From positions 1 through 15,677 of the forward strand of contig JBCDLI010000059.1 in NCBI GenBank assembly GCA_038745535.1: a stretch of DNA of 15,677 nt, given 5' to 3'. This document shows positions 1 through 6,921 of the stretch, piece by piece (within the stretch, counting starts at the first letter, position 1; the number at the start of each line of letters is the position of its first letter). The stretch comes from JBCDLI01 sp038745535 (GTDB lineage: Bacteria > Pseudomonadota > Alphaproteobacteria > Rhizobiales > Rhizobiaceae). Position numbers and translations under genes: made by a program. The notes under the pieces were generated by a model. That model was given only the letters and a program-made list of their open reading frames with translations. It was not told where the DNA came from and made no database searches.

Positions 1-962
1 AAAGGCATACCCTCGGCATGGCCGATCGTGACCCTTGAGGCATTGTCAGCCTCGGGCGATAATCCTGCTTCTCCGCGTTCAATTACCTGCAGCCGCCCGC
101 GCAGCGGCATATGATAGAGTTGGTTGGGCTGTTCTTGTGCCCAGCGCAGACCACCGATTTCACCAAACACCTGGATTGTGAGGCCGTGCATACGGCCTAA
201 AGCGACCGATGATGTCCACAGTCGTCCAACCGCGCCGCCGTCCATTCGGAAATTCACCATTGCATCGTCTTCCAGCTCTCGCGAAGGGATGCAGGACACG
301 CAATCGGCGGAAACCTCGGTGACCTCTTGGCCGGTCACGAATGATGCCATGTGCATGGCGTGGATGCCGCAATCGGCGAACTGGGCAGACACTCCCGCCG
401 TTTTCGGATCATAGCGCCAGCGCACGCGCGGATTATCGGCATCGTCGGCGTCTGCATGATGCCCGTGGGCGAATTCTGCAACCACCAGCCGAACTTTGCC
501 AATATCGCCGCGTGCGACCATTGCCTTCATGTGCCGTACGAGCGAGTAGCCGGAATAGCCATAATTGACCGCGCAAATCCGTCCTGTGCTTTGAGAAAGC
601 CGAACGATCTCCTCGGCTTCGTCCACAGTGATTGTCATGGGTTTTTCACACAGCACGTGAAAATCCGCTTTCAAAAAAGACTTGGCAATTTCGAAGTGGG
701 TATCGTTCGGCGTGGCGATGGTTACCAGATCAAGGCGATCATCCCGCGAACGTTCTGCGGCTAACATCTCGCGCCAATCGCCGTAGGATCGATCGGCATT
801 GAGGCCCAATTCCAAGCCATAGGCACGACCTGCATCGGGTCGATGATCAAGCGCACCAGCGGTGAATTCAAAGAGTCCGTCAATTGCTGCGCCTAGTCGG
901 TGCGCGGGCCCGATCTGGCTGCCCTCACCGCCGCCGATCAATCCCCATTTCAATTTCACCAT
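1..962 (-). CDS. Gfo/Idh/MocA family NAD(P)-dependent oxidoreductase, C-terminus cut by window edge
   Basis: The frame is open from an ATG at 962 to the left edge, giving 320 codons with no stop. The N-terminus has a Rossmann nucleotide-binding loop (GLIGGGEGSQIG, residues 7-18). A CEKP motif at 105-108 supplies the conserved lysine, and a D-x3-H pair at D197/H201 matches the catalytic Asp/His of inositol dehydrogenases. The family oxidises or reduces a ring or chain hydroxyl of sugars and inositols with NAD(P). The start lies 3 nt beyond the stop of the upstream oxidoreductase gene, and a GGAAAGG ribosome site sits inside that gene's end, so the two are co-transcribed. Substrate is unknown; the inositol-type neighbours suggest an inositol isomer or a keto-inositol. 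Family assignment is firm, substrate is inference. Confidence 0.93.
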   Translation of the reverse strand, partial: MVKLKWGLIGGGEGSQIGPAHRLGAAIDGLFEFTAGALDHRPDAGRAYGLELGLNADRSYGDWREMLAAERSRDDRLDLVTIATPNDTHFEIAKSFLKADFHVLCEKPMTITVDEAEEIVRLSQSTGRICAVNYGYSGYSLVRHMKAMVARGDIGKVRLVVAEFAHGHHADADDADNPRVRWRYDPKTAGVSAQFADCGIHAMHMASFVTGQEVTEVSADCVSCIPSRELEDDAMVNFRMDGGAVGRLWTSSVALGRMHGLTIQVFGEIGGLRWAQEQPNQLYHMPLRGRLQVIERGEAGLSPEADNASRVTIGHAEGMP

Positions 963-965
963 TGA

Positions 966-2093
966 TCAGGCCTTTCCATTTTCAACGGATTGCCAGTGTC
1001 CGGTCTCATTTGATCTCCAAGCCGCATCGACAATACGGGCCACGGCGAGACCATCACGGAACGTGGGCCATTTGGGTTCCCCCTCAGCGATTGCTGTCAG
1101 GAAATCCTTCGCTTCAATGGTGATCTGGTCCTGATAGCCCGTGCCGTGCCCCGGTCCTTGGCAAAACGGCAAAAAGTCTGGGTGGGCTGGTCCGGCCAAG
1201 ATTTTCTTGAAACCGGTGGTGCGCTCGGGATCATCGCTTTTATAAAGCCACAGCGCGTTCTGATCTTCCTGGTCAAAGCGGATCGCGCCTTTCGTGCCAA
1301 CGACCTCATAAACATATCCCATCTTGCGGCCGTGGGAGACGCGGCTAAAATAAATGTGCCCCATGGCACCGCTGGCAAACCGACACATCATTTGAGCGTG
1401 GTCGTCGTTTTCCACCTCCACAGTTTTTGTACCGTCTTCGGACTTTCGAGTCTTATGCACGGTGCCGATGGAGGCCGATAGCGACGTCACATCACCGACA
1501 AGCGCGAGTGCACAATTGATCATGTGCGGTGCAAGATCGCCCATTGTTCCGACGGCACGCGATTGCGTTCGCCAATTTGCGGGTAGGTCCGGGTCGGCCA
1601 GAAAGTCTTCCGTATGCTCACCGCGGAACCACGTCACATCGCCGATTGCGCCTTCGCATATGAGTTGGCGAGCGAATTGGGTCGCCGGAGTTCTTACGTA
1701 GTTGAAGCCAACCATGTGGATTTTGCCGCTGGCTTCGGCGGCTTTGGTCATCGCTTCTGCTTCGTCCAACCTCGCGCCAAGTGGCTTTTCGCACATCACA
1801 TGTTTTCCGGCTGCAAAGGCAGCTTCGGCGATTTCTCGGTGCGTCCACTGGGGTGACGCGATCACAATAGCTTCGATTTCTGGGGCGGCGACAAGCTCTC
1901 GCCAATCGGACGTGCCGCGCTTAAAACCGTAAGCGGCCCGGTATTTTTCGGCCGCCGCGTCACTGGTTGCGCATACCATTTCAAGACGCGGACGCAGTTC
2001 TGTGTTGAAGATTGCACCAACGGACGTCATTGCGACCGCGTGCGCTTTTCCCATGTAGCCGCCACCAATTATGCCGACGCCGATCCCACGCAT
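966..2093 (-). CDS. Gfo/Idh/MocA family oxidoreductase, possibly an inositol or sugar dehydrogenase
   Basis: A 375-residue protein with a Rossmann loop (GIIGGGYMGKAHA, 8-20), CEKP at 101-104 (K103) and a D186-x3-H190 catalytic pair, all intact. The length is normal for the family. I chose the ATG at 2093 because GGGAGGGG (2097-2104) lies just before it. An in-frame ATG at 2111 would add six residues but has no ribosome site. It is the first gene of a leftward unit with the next oxidoreductase and is divergent from iolC, sharing a roughly 107-base control region. Sequence differences from the downstream paralogue and from iolG indicate a different substrate. Scyllo-inositol or a keto-inositol is a possibility, not shown by the sequence. 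Confidence 0.93.
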   Translation of the reverse strand: MRGIGVGIIGGGYMGKAHAVAMTSVGAIFNTELRPRLEMVCATSDAAAEKYRAAYGFKRGTSDWRELVAAPEIEAIVIASPQWTHREIAEAAFAAGKHVMCEKPLGARLDEAEAMTKAAEASGKIHMVGFNYVRTPATQFARQLICEGAIGDVTWFRGEHTEDFLADPDLPANWRTQSRAVGTMGDLAPHMINCALALVGDVTSLSASIGTVHKTRKSEDGTKTVEVENDDHAQMMCRFASGAMGHIYFSRVSHGRKMGYVYEVVGTKGAIRFDQEDQNALWLYKSDDPERTTGFKKILAGPAHPDFLPFCQGPGHGTGYQDQITIEAKDFLTAIAEGEPKWPTFRDGLAVARIVDAAWRSNETGHWQSVENGKA

Positions 2094-2200
2094 GTGCCCC
2101 TCCCAAGACATTGACGTAATCCCCGCATCAATGCGCTGGAGATCATCAAAGAGGCCGCAATACTTGATCGTCTAAGAGGGAAGACGGAACCACAACGCTG
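2094..2200. promoter_or_regulatory. Divergent control region between MocA oxidoreductase and iolC
   Basis: These 107 bases separate two outward-reading units and must hold both promoters. I see no convincing -35/-10 pair. It contains the imperfect palindrome CGCAT-CA-ATGCG at 2124-2135, which could be a regulator site. No copy of the inverted repeat from the iolG/lacI region was found here. Confidence 0.45.
2097..2104 (-). promoter_or_regulatory. Shine-Dalgarno site deciding the start of the oxidoreductase at 2093
   Basis: Read on the minus strand this is GGGAGGGG, ending 3 nt before the ATG at 2093. It makes that internal ATG a much better start than the in-frame ATG at 2111. Confidence 0.7.
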
Positions 2201-3163
2201 ATGGGAACAGGGCAAAAATATCTCGTTGTGGGGCGCGCCAGCATGGACCTCACCCCAGTCCCTTTCGGTACGTCAATCGAAACCGCACAAACGTTGCAAA
2301 CATCGCTTGGCGGATCGGCTGCCAACATCGCGGTGGGCCTTTCCAAACTTGGATGTAAGGCCTCACTGCTAACCGCATTATCAGACGATCCCGTGGGCCG
2401 GTTCTGCCGCACTCAATTGACGCGCTATGCAGTCGACACGTCCAAAATACAAACGCTTGCCGGAGAGTGTCGGACGTCACTGGCGCTGACCGAAGCCCGG
2501 GTCGAGAACCACCAGACGCTGCTCTATCGAAATAACGCGTCCGACCTCGCGTTGTCTCTAGAACATGCGGACTCGATTGATCTGGCGGGTTTCGGCACGG
2601 TCGTCATCACGGGAACCGCACTGGCCGTCGAGCCGTCACGAACCGCTGTGTTTATGCTTCTCCGACAAGCGCAAGCGTCAGGTCTGCGGAACGTTCTCGA
2701 TATCGACTATCGCGCTTACTCCTGGGCTGGTCGGTCTGAGGCATCAGCCGTGTTATGGAAGGCAATTTCGTTTTGTGATGTCGTTGTCGGCAATGATGAA
2801 GAATGGCCGCTTATTTCAAGCTCCAATGAGAGCCTACGAGAGACTGTCCAGCGGGTTGCCATAGCGAAACCACGCGGCATTTGCGTTCTAAAATTAGGCG
2901 AGCGCGGTAGCGTGACCCATTCCGACGGCGACGTCATTGAAACGCCGATCTTTCCTGTTCACGCGCTCAAGCCCGTTGGGTCAGGCGATGCGTTTCTATC
3001 GGCATTGCTTGCGTCCTTAGACGCGGGAAATGATCTACTGCTGGCGTTGCAACACGGCTCGGCTTCCGCCGCGATCACGGTGAGCAAACCCGGCTGCGCG
3101 CCTGCCATGCCAGATTGGGACGACCTGGAAGCATTCATGAAAGCCCACAACGGAACCGAGTGA
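2201..3163 (+). CDS. iolC: PfkB-family carbohydrate kinase, 5-dehydro-2-deoxygluconokinase (IolC)
   Basis: A 320-residue ribokinase-fold kinase. IolC phosphorylates 2-deoxy-5-keto-D-gluconate with ATP in inositol breakdown. Visible motifs are the N-terminal substrate-binding stretch (GRASMDL, 11-17), LGGSAANIA (36-44), DIDYRAYSW (167-175, typical of IolC) and the PfkB C-terminal signature with GSGDAF (260-265), where D263 is the catalytic base. The usual GAGD is GSGD here. The protein is kinase-only, without the extra C-terminal DUF2090 domain found in many rhizobial IolC proteins. The ATG at 2201 has only a weak ribosome site. iolB follows after 4 nt, and the aldolase after that, so the three form one operon. 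Another deoxyketo-sugar kinase is possible but less likely given iolB next door. Confidence 0.88.
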   Translation: MGTGQKYLVVGRASMDLTPVPFGTSIETAQTLQTSLGGSAANIAVGLSKLGCKASLLTALSDDPVGRFCRTQLTRYAVDTSKIQTLAGECRTSLALTEARVENHQTLLYRNNASDLALSLEHADSIDLAGFGTVVITGTALAVEPSRTAVFMLLRQAQASGLRNVLDIDYRAYSWAGRSEASAVLWKAISFCDVVVGNDEEWPLISSSNESLRETVQRVAIAKPRGICVLKLGERGSVTHSDGDVIETPIFPVHALKPVGSGDAFLSALLASLDAGNDLLLALQHGSASAAITVSKPGCAPAMPDWDDLEAFMKAHNGTE

Positions 3164-3167
3164 CACC

Positions 3168-4010
3168 ATGCACATCCCGCCTTTTGACAATCAAAACAAA
3201 CCGATCGTGGACGTCGATGACGAGCGGGTACCGCTCAATTTCTTCAACATCGTGAAGTTGAAAGGCGGCGAGACATTTAGTTACGCCGTCGAGGGCTTTG
3301 AGACTTGTGTGGTGCCTGCCACCGGCACGATAAACATCGTCAGTAATGGGGTGCAAGCAAAGGACCTCGGGGGTCGCGGAGCAGACGTGTGGGACGGCGA
3401 GCCAGAGGGGTTCTACGTTCCAACTGATGCGGGGGCCGAGTTTACGTGTGCGTCAGACAACGCCGAAGTGTTCATCGCTGGAGCGAGGTTTGATGAGACG
3501 CTCGAGCCGTTCGCTGTGCGGGCAAACGAGATTGATCTCGTTCAATACGGCTCCGACGACACCAAAACCCATCGCAAGATTAAGCATATCCTCGGTCAGA
3601 AACAGGCGGGTCGCGTTGGGCGTCTGCTCGTGAGTGAGCTTTATACCGTTGGCCAAGGCGGCTGGTCCGGCTTCCCATCGCATAAGCATGATACGGACCG
3701 TCTGCCCGACGAAACGCGACACGATGAGACCTACAATTTTCGCTTTCGACCGAAGCATGGCTCGGGCATGCAGATGCTGCAGCGGGACGAGAATGCGCCC
3801 GGCGAGGCATTTCATATTGTCGACGGTTCCACCTTTGTGATCGACAAGGGATATCACCCCTGCTGCGTGCTGCCCGGCTACGAGATGTACTATTTCACCA
3901 TTCTCGGCGGGCTCTCGCAGCGACCTCTCGTCCAATATTTCCAACCGACCCACGCTGATCAGATTGAGACAATCCCCGGCATCAAGGACATGATCGCGAA
4001 GTTCAAATGA
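3168..4010 (+). CDS. iolB: 5-deoxy-glucuronate isomerase (IolB)
   Basis: A 280-residue bicupin of the KduI/IolB family. IolB isomerises 5-deoxy-D-glucuronate to 2-deoxy-5-keto-D-gluconate, the substrate of IolC. The C-terminal cupin carries the metal ligands expected for the family: H172 and H174 in SHKHD, E187 in the HDETY stretch, and H230 in KGYHP, followed by the GYEMYY signature (238-243). The N-terminal cupin (about 20-110) is degenerate. It begins 4 nt after iolC. Its TGA overlaps an ATG (ATGA at 4007-4010) that opens a five-codon frame leading into the aldolase start. The assignment is strong from motifs and gene order. Confidence 0.9.
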   Translation: MHIPPFDNQNKPIVDVDDERVPLNFFNIVKLKGGETFSYAVEGFETCVVPATGTINIVSNGVQAKDLGGRGADVWDGEPEGFYVPTDAGAEFTCASDNAEVFIAGARFDETLEPFAVRANEIDLVQYGSDDTKTHRKIKHILGQKQAGRVGRLLVSELYTVGQGGWSGFPSHKHDTDRLPDETRHDETYNFRFRPKHGSGMQMLQRDENAPGEAFHIVDGSTFVIDKGYHPCCVLPGYEMYYFTILGGLSQRPLVQYFQPTHADQIETIPGIKDMIAKFK

Positions 4011-4020
4011 GCTCTGTTCA

Positions 4021-4857
4021 GTGACTTGCGCAACCCTTCATGATGTCCTCACCCCAGCCTTGCGTGATGGTTACGCTGTCGCTGGGCTGGTTGTGCTCAG
4101 TTGGGAGGAAGCAGTTGCATATGTAGACGCGGCGGAGGCGGAAAACCTGCCTGTCATTTTGCAAGCGGGACCGGGGTTTCGTGCGCACATGCCGCTGGAG
4201 GTGATCGGGCCCATGTTCCGGTATTTGGCGGAGCGGGCGTCGGTCCCAGTGGTCGCGCATTTGGACCACTCCACGGATTTAGTTGAGTGCAAAAAAGCGC
4301 TCGACGTCGGCTTCACATCGATCATGTTCGATGGGTCGAAACTGCCGCTCGCTGAAAACGTTTCGCTGACCACGAAAGCGGCCGAACTCGCGCACTCCTA
4401 TGGCGCGTCGTGCGAGGCGGAAATCGGATTCGTCGGTTACGCCGAAGGCAAGCCCGGCGCACTCACAGACGTTTCGGAAGCGAAGAGAATGGCAGAAGAA
4501 ACCGGTGTTGACGCGCTCGCAATTTCGGTCGGCAATGTTCACCTCCAAACGGAGAAAGCTGCGCACATTGATCGTGAGCGATTGGATGAGATCTCAGCGG
4601 CAACGAAAATTCCACTCGTGCTGCACGGTGGTTCGGGAATCTCAAGTGACGTTCGCGTCGCGATTGCCCGTGATGCCTCGGTCTGCAAATTCAACATCGG
4701 GACCGAATTGCGCCAAGCATATGGGCGTGCACTACGCGACCACTTGGCCAAAAACCCGAAGGACTTTGACCGCATCAGCATCGCGAAGGCTGTCTATCCG
4801 CAGGTCACTGCAAAAACGCGCGGAATCATCGGCGCAATAGGCCCTCGCCGCGCCTAG
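4021..4857 (+). CDS. iolJ: Class II (zinc) aldolase, probable 6-phospho-5-dehydro-2-deoxy-D-gluconate aldolase
   Basis: A 278-residue class II fructose-bisphosphate-aldolase-type enzyme. In this setting it should cleave the IolC product to dihydroxyacetone phosphate and malonate semialdehyde. Zinc and catalytic residues are visible: D82 and H83 in AHLDHS, E134 in EAEIG, H174 in SVGNVH and H202 in LHGGSG. GGSG (203-206) and FNIGTELR (224-231) form the phosphate site. The usual G after the second zinc histidine is missing (GNVHLQ rather than GxxHG), marking a divergent subgroup. The start is GTG; no other start codon exists between it and the upstream stop. A GAG at about 4009-4011 is a weak ribosome site. 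The last stop overlaps the stop of the convergent ATPase gene. The family is certain; the symbol rests on context. Confidence 0.85.
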   Translation: MTCATLHDVLTPALRDGYAVAGLVVLSWEEAVAYVDAAEAENLPVILQAGPGFRAHMPLEVIGPMFRYLAERASVPVVAHLDHSTDLVECKKALDVGFTSIMFDGSKLPLAENVSLTTKAAELAHSYGASCEAEIGFVGYAEGKPGALTDVSEAKRMAEETGVDALAISVGNVHLQTEKAAHIDRERLDEISAATKIPLVLHGGSGISSDVRVAIARDASVCKFNIGTELRQAYGRALRDHLAKNPKDFDRISIAKAVYPQVTAKTRGIIGAIGPRRA

Positions 4858-5630
4858 CCAATCGCCGCGAGTTCTTTCTCAAGATCCTTTATTTCCACGC
4901 CGCCGGCCATCAACTTGCGGATGTCCGTGCCTTCAAGCTCCGCTTTAGTGCCCGCGCCGATGACCTTGCCAAGCGCAAGGAATGTAAAGCGGTCGGCGAC
5001 GAGATTGGAATGGATTTCATTGTGTGTGATGAAGATGATTGCGATATCGCCGCGCGCACGAACGCGTTTGATCGTCTTCAGCACTTCCATCTGCTGCTTT
5101 TGGCCGAGCGCTGATGTTGGCTCATCGAGGATCAGAACCTTCGCACCGAAATAGATCGCGCGGGCAATCGCCAGCGTTTGTCGTTGACCGCCAGACATCG
5201 TGCCGACGGCTTGCTGGGGATCGGAAAAATCAATCCCGATCTTCAGCATCTCGTCGTGGGCGATCTGGTCCATCTCGTCCATTTTGAGATTTCCAAACAA
5301 GCCCTTTTTCTCGCGTCCCATGAAGAAGTTACGGGTCACGCTCATGAGCTGGTTCAGCGCCAGATCCTGGTAGACAGTACCAATCCCTGCCGCTGTCGCA
5401 TCACGCGGCGAGCGAAACTTCACGGGCTCGCCAGCGACGTAAAGCTGGCCCCTTGTCGGCTGGTGCACACCAGCGAGCGTCTTGATCAGGGTCGATTTGC
5501 CCGCACCATTGTCGCCTAATAAAGCGTGCACCTCGCCCGGATAGACTTCGAGGTTTACGCCATTGAGGGCTGTAAAAGGACCAAACTGTTTGACGAGGTT
5601 TTCGACGCGAAGATACGGCTGTGTCATCAT
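4854..5630 (-). CDS. Sugar ABC transporter ATP-binding protein (CUT2/FrcA type, single NBD)
   Basis: A 258-residue cytoplasmic ATPase that powers the permease encoded upstream. Walker A GDNGAGKST is at 39-47, followed by a Q-loop region (TVYQDLALN), the signature MSGGQRQ, Walker B VLILDEPTSAL and the H-loop ITHNE. It has one nucleotide-binding domain, unlike the roughly 500-residue double-NBD ATPases RbsA and MglA, so it probably works as a homodimer as in the fructose system FrcBCA. The ATG at 5630 is preceded by AAGGAA and overlaps by 4 nt (ATGA) the stop of a 32-codon ORF filling the gap to the permease. Its TAG stop shares a CTAG with the stop of the convergent aldolase gene. The substrate is inferred as inositol or a related polyol. 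Confidence 0.94.
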   Translation of the reverse strand: MMTQPYLRVENLVKQFGPFTALNGVNLEVYPGEVHALLGDNGAGKSTLIKTLAGVHQPTRGQLYVAGEPVKFRSPRDATAAGIGTVYQDLALNQLMSVTRNFFMGREKKGLFGNLKMDEMDQIAHDEMLKIGIDFSDPQQAVGTMSGGQRQTLAIARAIYFGAKVLILDEPTSALGQKQQMEVLKTIKRVRARGDIAIIFITHNEIHSNLVADRFTFLALGKVIGAGTKAELEGTDIRKLMAGGVEIKDLEKELAAIG

Positions 5631-5725
5631 GCGTTTCCTTCAATGATGTGTCGCTTTTCGCTGCCTGTCAGCTTTGCTTCCAACACAAAAAGCGTCCCGT
5701 CAAAATGTGGAAGAAGGAAAAGCAT
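5627..5725 (-). CDS. Candidate 32-residue small protein between permease and ATPase
   Basis: This frame runs from an ATG at 5725 to a TGA at 5627-5629. It begins MLFLLPHFDG and ends KRHIIEGNA. Its ATG overlaps the permease stop (TAATG) and its TGA overlaps the ATPase start (ATGA), so it exactly fills the 94-base gap. A strong ribosome site, GGGAGGG at 5731-5737, stands 5 nt before the ATG. The N-terminal half is hydrophobic with one Asp; the C-terminal half is charged. The hydrophobic run is too short and interrupted to be a clear membrane helix. I do not recognise the sequence. It may be a small transporter subunit or regulator, or only a translated linker that couples ATPase translation to the permease. 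There is no homology evidence. Confidence 0.5.
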   Translation of the reverse strand: MLFLLPHFDGTLFVLEAKLTGSEKRHIIEGNA

Positions 5726-6837
5726 TAAATCCCTCCCGTAATACGCTTGCGGATGCGTTCATTGGCAAAGACCGCCGCAAGAAGGACGGTGCCCACAAAT
5801 ACGCGGAACCACGACCCATCGATCCACGGGATGAAGAAAACCGCGTTTGCCACGAGGCCCACGGTGACCGCGCCGAATACAACACCGATCACAGACCCGA
5901 AGCCGCCGGTCATGAGTGTTCCACCGACCACTGCAATGGCGATTGCCTCTAGCTCTTTCAGATTGCCCTTTGCGGCGTCTGAGGTGTTGGTGTCGAAGAC
6001 CTGGCAGGCTGCGAAAACGGTCGCGCAGAATGCTGTGAACATGAAGAGCCCTATCTTCACCTTATTCACGGGCACGCCGTTTGCGCGCGCGCTTTCCTTG
6101 TTGTCGCCGGTGGCATAAATCCAATTACCGAGTTGCGTCCGGCTGAGCACGAAGTAGGCAATACCGGCGATGATGATCCACCATAAGAAACGTGCGTCAA
6201 AGCCCGTGACCCACTGATTGCCTGCACGGTTGATATTGCCGCCGAGCGCAAACCAGATGTCGAAAAACCAGCCAAAAACCTCGCCGCCCATTAGGTCAGC
6301 AAACCAGTTGGTTTCCTTATAGTCGGGTAGGCCTGAGATCTGTGTCGATTGGTTGATCAAGCGGAAGGCGACTTCTGTGGTGCCGCGCAGAAAGAATAAA
6401 AACGCGAGCGTTACGATGAAGCTCGACAGCCCGGATTTCACAACAATAAATCCGATGAACCAGCCAAGAGATAGCGTCATCAACAATGTGATAACAAACG
6501 CCGAGAACGGCGTTGCGTCGCCCAGTCCGAATGGCAAACCCCATTTCAACATCATCGCCATCGACATGCCCGCAAAGCCGATCATCGAGCCAATTGAGAG
6601 GTCAAATTCGCCTGCTATCATCAGCATGGCCGCGCCGGTCGCGATGATGCCAAACTGCGCAATGATCGCGATGTTGTTCTTCAAACCAAGCGCATTGAAG
6701 GCGCGTCCGTCGGAGGCAAAGGCGAGAGCAACAATGATGAAAACCATGACGCAGAATGCGCCGACTTCGGGCCTGCGTATAAGGCGTTGAAGCCACGACT
6801 CTTGGACAAGTCGGTCCGACTCGGTGCGACCAGACAT
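5725..6837 (-). CDS. Sugar ABC transporter permease (CUT2/FrcC-RbsC type)
   Basis: A 370-residue inner-membrane protein with about eight to ten hydrophobic helices (clear ones near 27-44, 55-75, 109-132, 136-150, 218-232, 262-282, 298-335 and 345-358). The GEFDLSIGS motif at 76-84 is characteristic of BPD_transp_2 permeases. A long polar and aromatic insertion at about 164-215 probably faces the periplasm, as in the FrcC subgroup. Near 244-262 the GDNKESARANGV stretch resembles the cytoplasmic loop that contacts the ATPase. It starts at ATG 6837 with GAGG 5 nt before it. It lies 75 bases after the binding-protein gene, separated by two hairpins, and its stop overlaps the start of a small ORF leading to the ATPase. 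The substrate is inferred from the iol neighbours. Confidence 0.94.
   Translation of the reverse strand: MSGRTESDRLVQESWLQRLIRRPEVGAFCVMVFIIVALAFASDGRAFNALGLKNNIAIIAQFGIIATGAAMLMIAGEFDLSIGSMIGFAGMSMAMMLKWGLPFGLGDATPFSAFVITLLMTLSLGWFIGFIVVKSGLSSFIVTLAFLFFLRGTTEVAFRLINQSTQISGLPDYKETNWFADLMGGEVFGWFFDIWFALGGNINRAGNQWVTGFDARFLWWIIIAGIAYFVLSRTQLGNWIYATGDNKESARANGVPVNKVKIGLFMFTAFCATVFAACQVFDTNTSDAAKGNLKELEAIAIAVVGGTLMTGGFGSVIGVVFGAVTVGLVANAVFFIPWIDGSWFRVFVGTVLLAAVFANERIRKRITGGI
5731..5737 (-). promoter_or_regulatory. Shine-Dalgarno site of the 32-codon ORF
   Basis: GGGAGGG on the minus strand, 5 nt before the ATG at 5725. It lies inside the last permease codons. It is one of the best ribosome sites in the window, yet the only start codon at the right distance is that of the small ORF. 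Confidence 0.6.
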
Positions 6838-6871
6838 GCGAACCTCGTTTAATTTGTGAGTAGTTCAAAGA

Positions 6872-6894
6872 GGCGGGAGGTCGAACCACCCGCC
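6872..6894 (-). promoter_or_regulatory. Intergenic hairpin between binding-protein and permease genes
   Basis: Arms GGCGGG and CCCGCC enclose a T/T mismatch, a further 3 bp (GGT/ACC) and a TCG loop. It is not followed by a T-run on the minus strand, so it is not a standard terminator. Its position, after the binding-protein stop and before the permease, is where stem-loops commonly protect the binding-protein mRNA and lower expression of the membrane genes. The structure is seen; its role is inferred. Confidence 0.6.
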
Positions 6895-6901
6895 AAGTCG
6901 T

Positions 6902-6921
6902 AACCGCTTCGCTTAGCGGTT
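6902..6921 (-). promoter_or_regulatory. Hairpin overlapping the binding-protein stop codon
   Basis: A perfect 7-bp inverted repeat, AACCGCT and AGCGGTT, with a 6-nt loop. The binding-protein TAA (6913-6915) spans the edge of loop and stem. Together with the hairpin 7 nt further on (6872-6894) it makes a tandem structure. There is no T-run. It probably acts in mRNA stability or differential expression within the transporter operon. Confidence 0.5.

Noticed and set aside
2131..2175. 14-codon ATG frame upstream of iolC
   Set aside because: No ribosome site, not connected to the iolC start, and the sequence is explained equally well as leader DNA.
3453..3953. 166-codon open frame on the minus strand inside iolB
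   Set aside because: It is wholly antisense to a well-supported gene, has no recognisable domain or ribosome context, and long antisense frames are common in GC-rich coding DNA.
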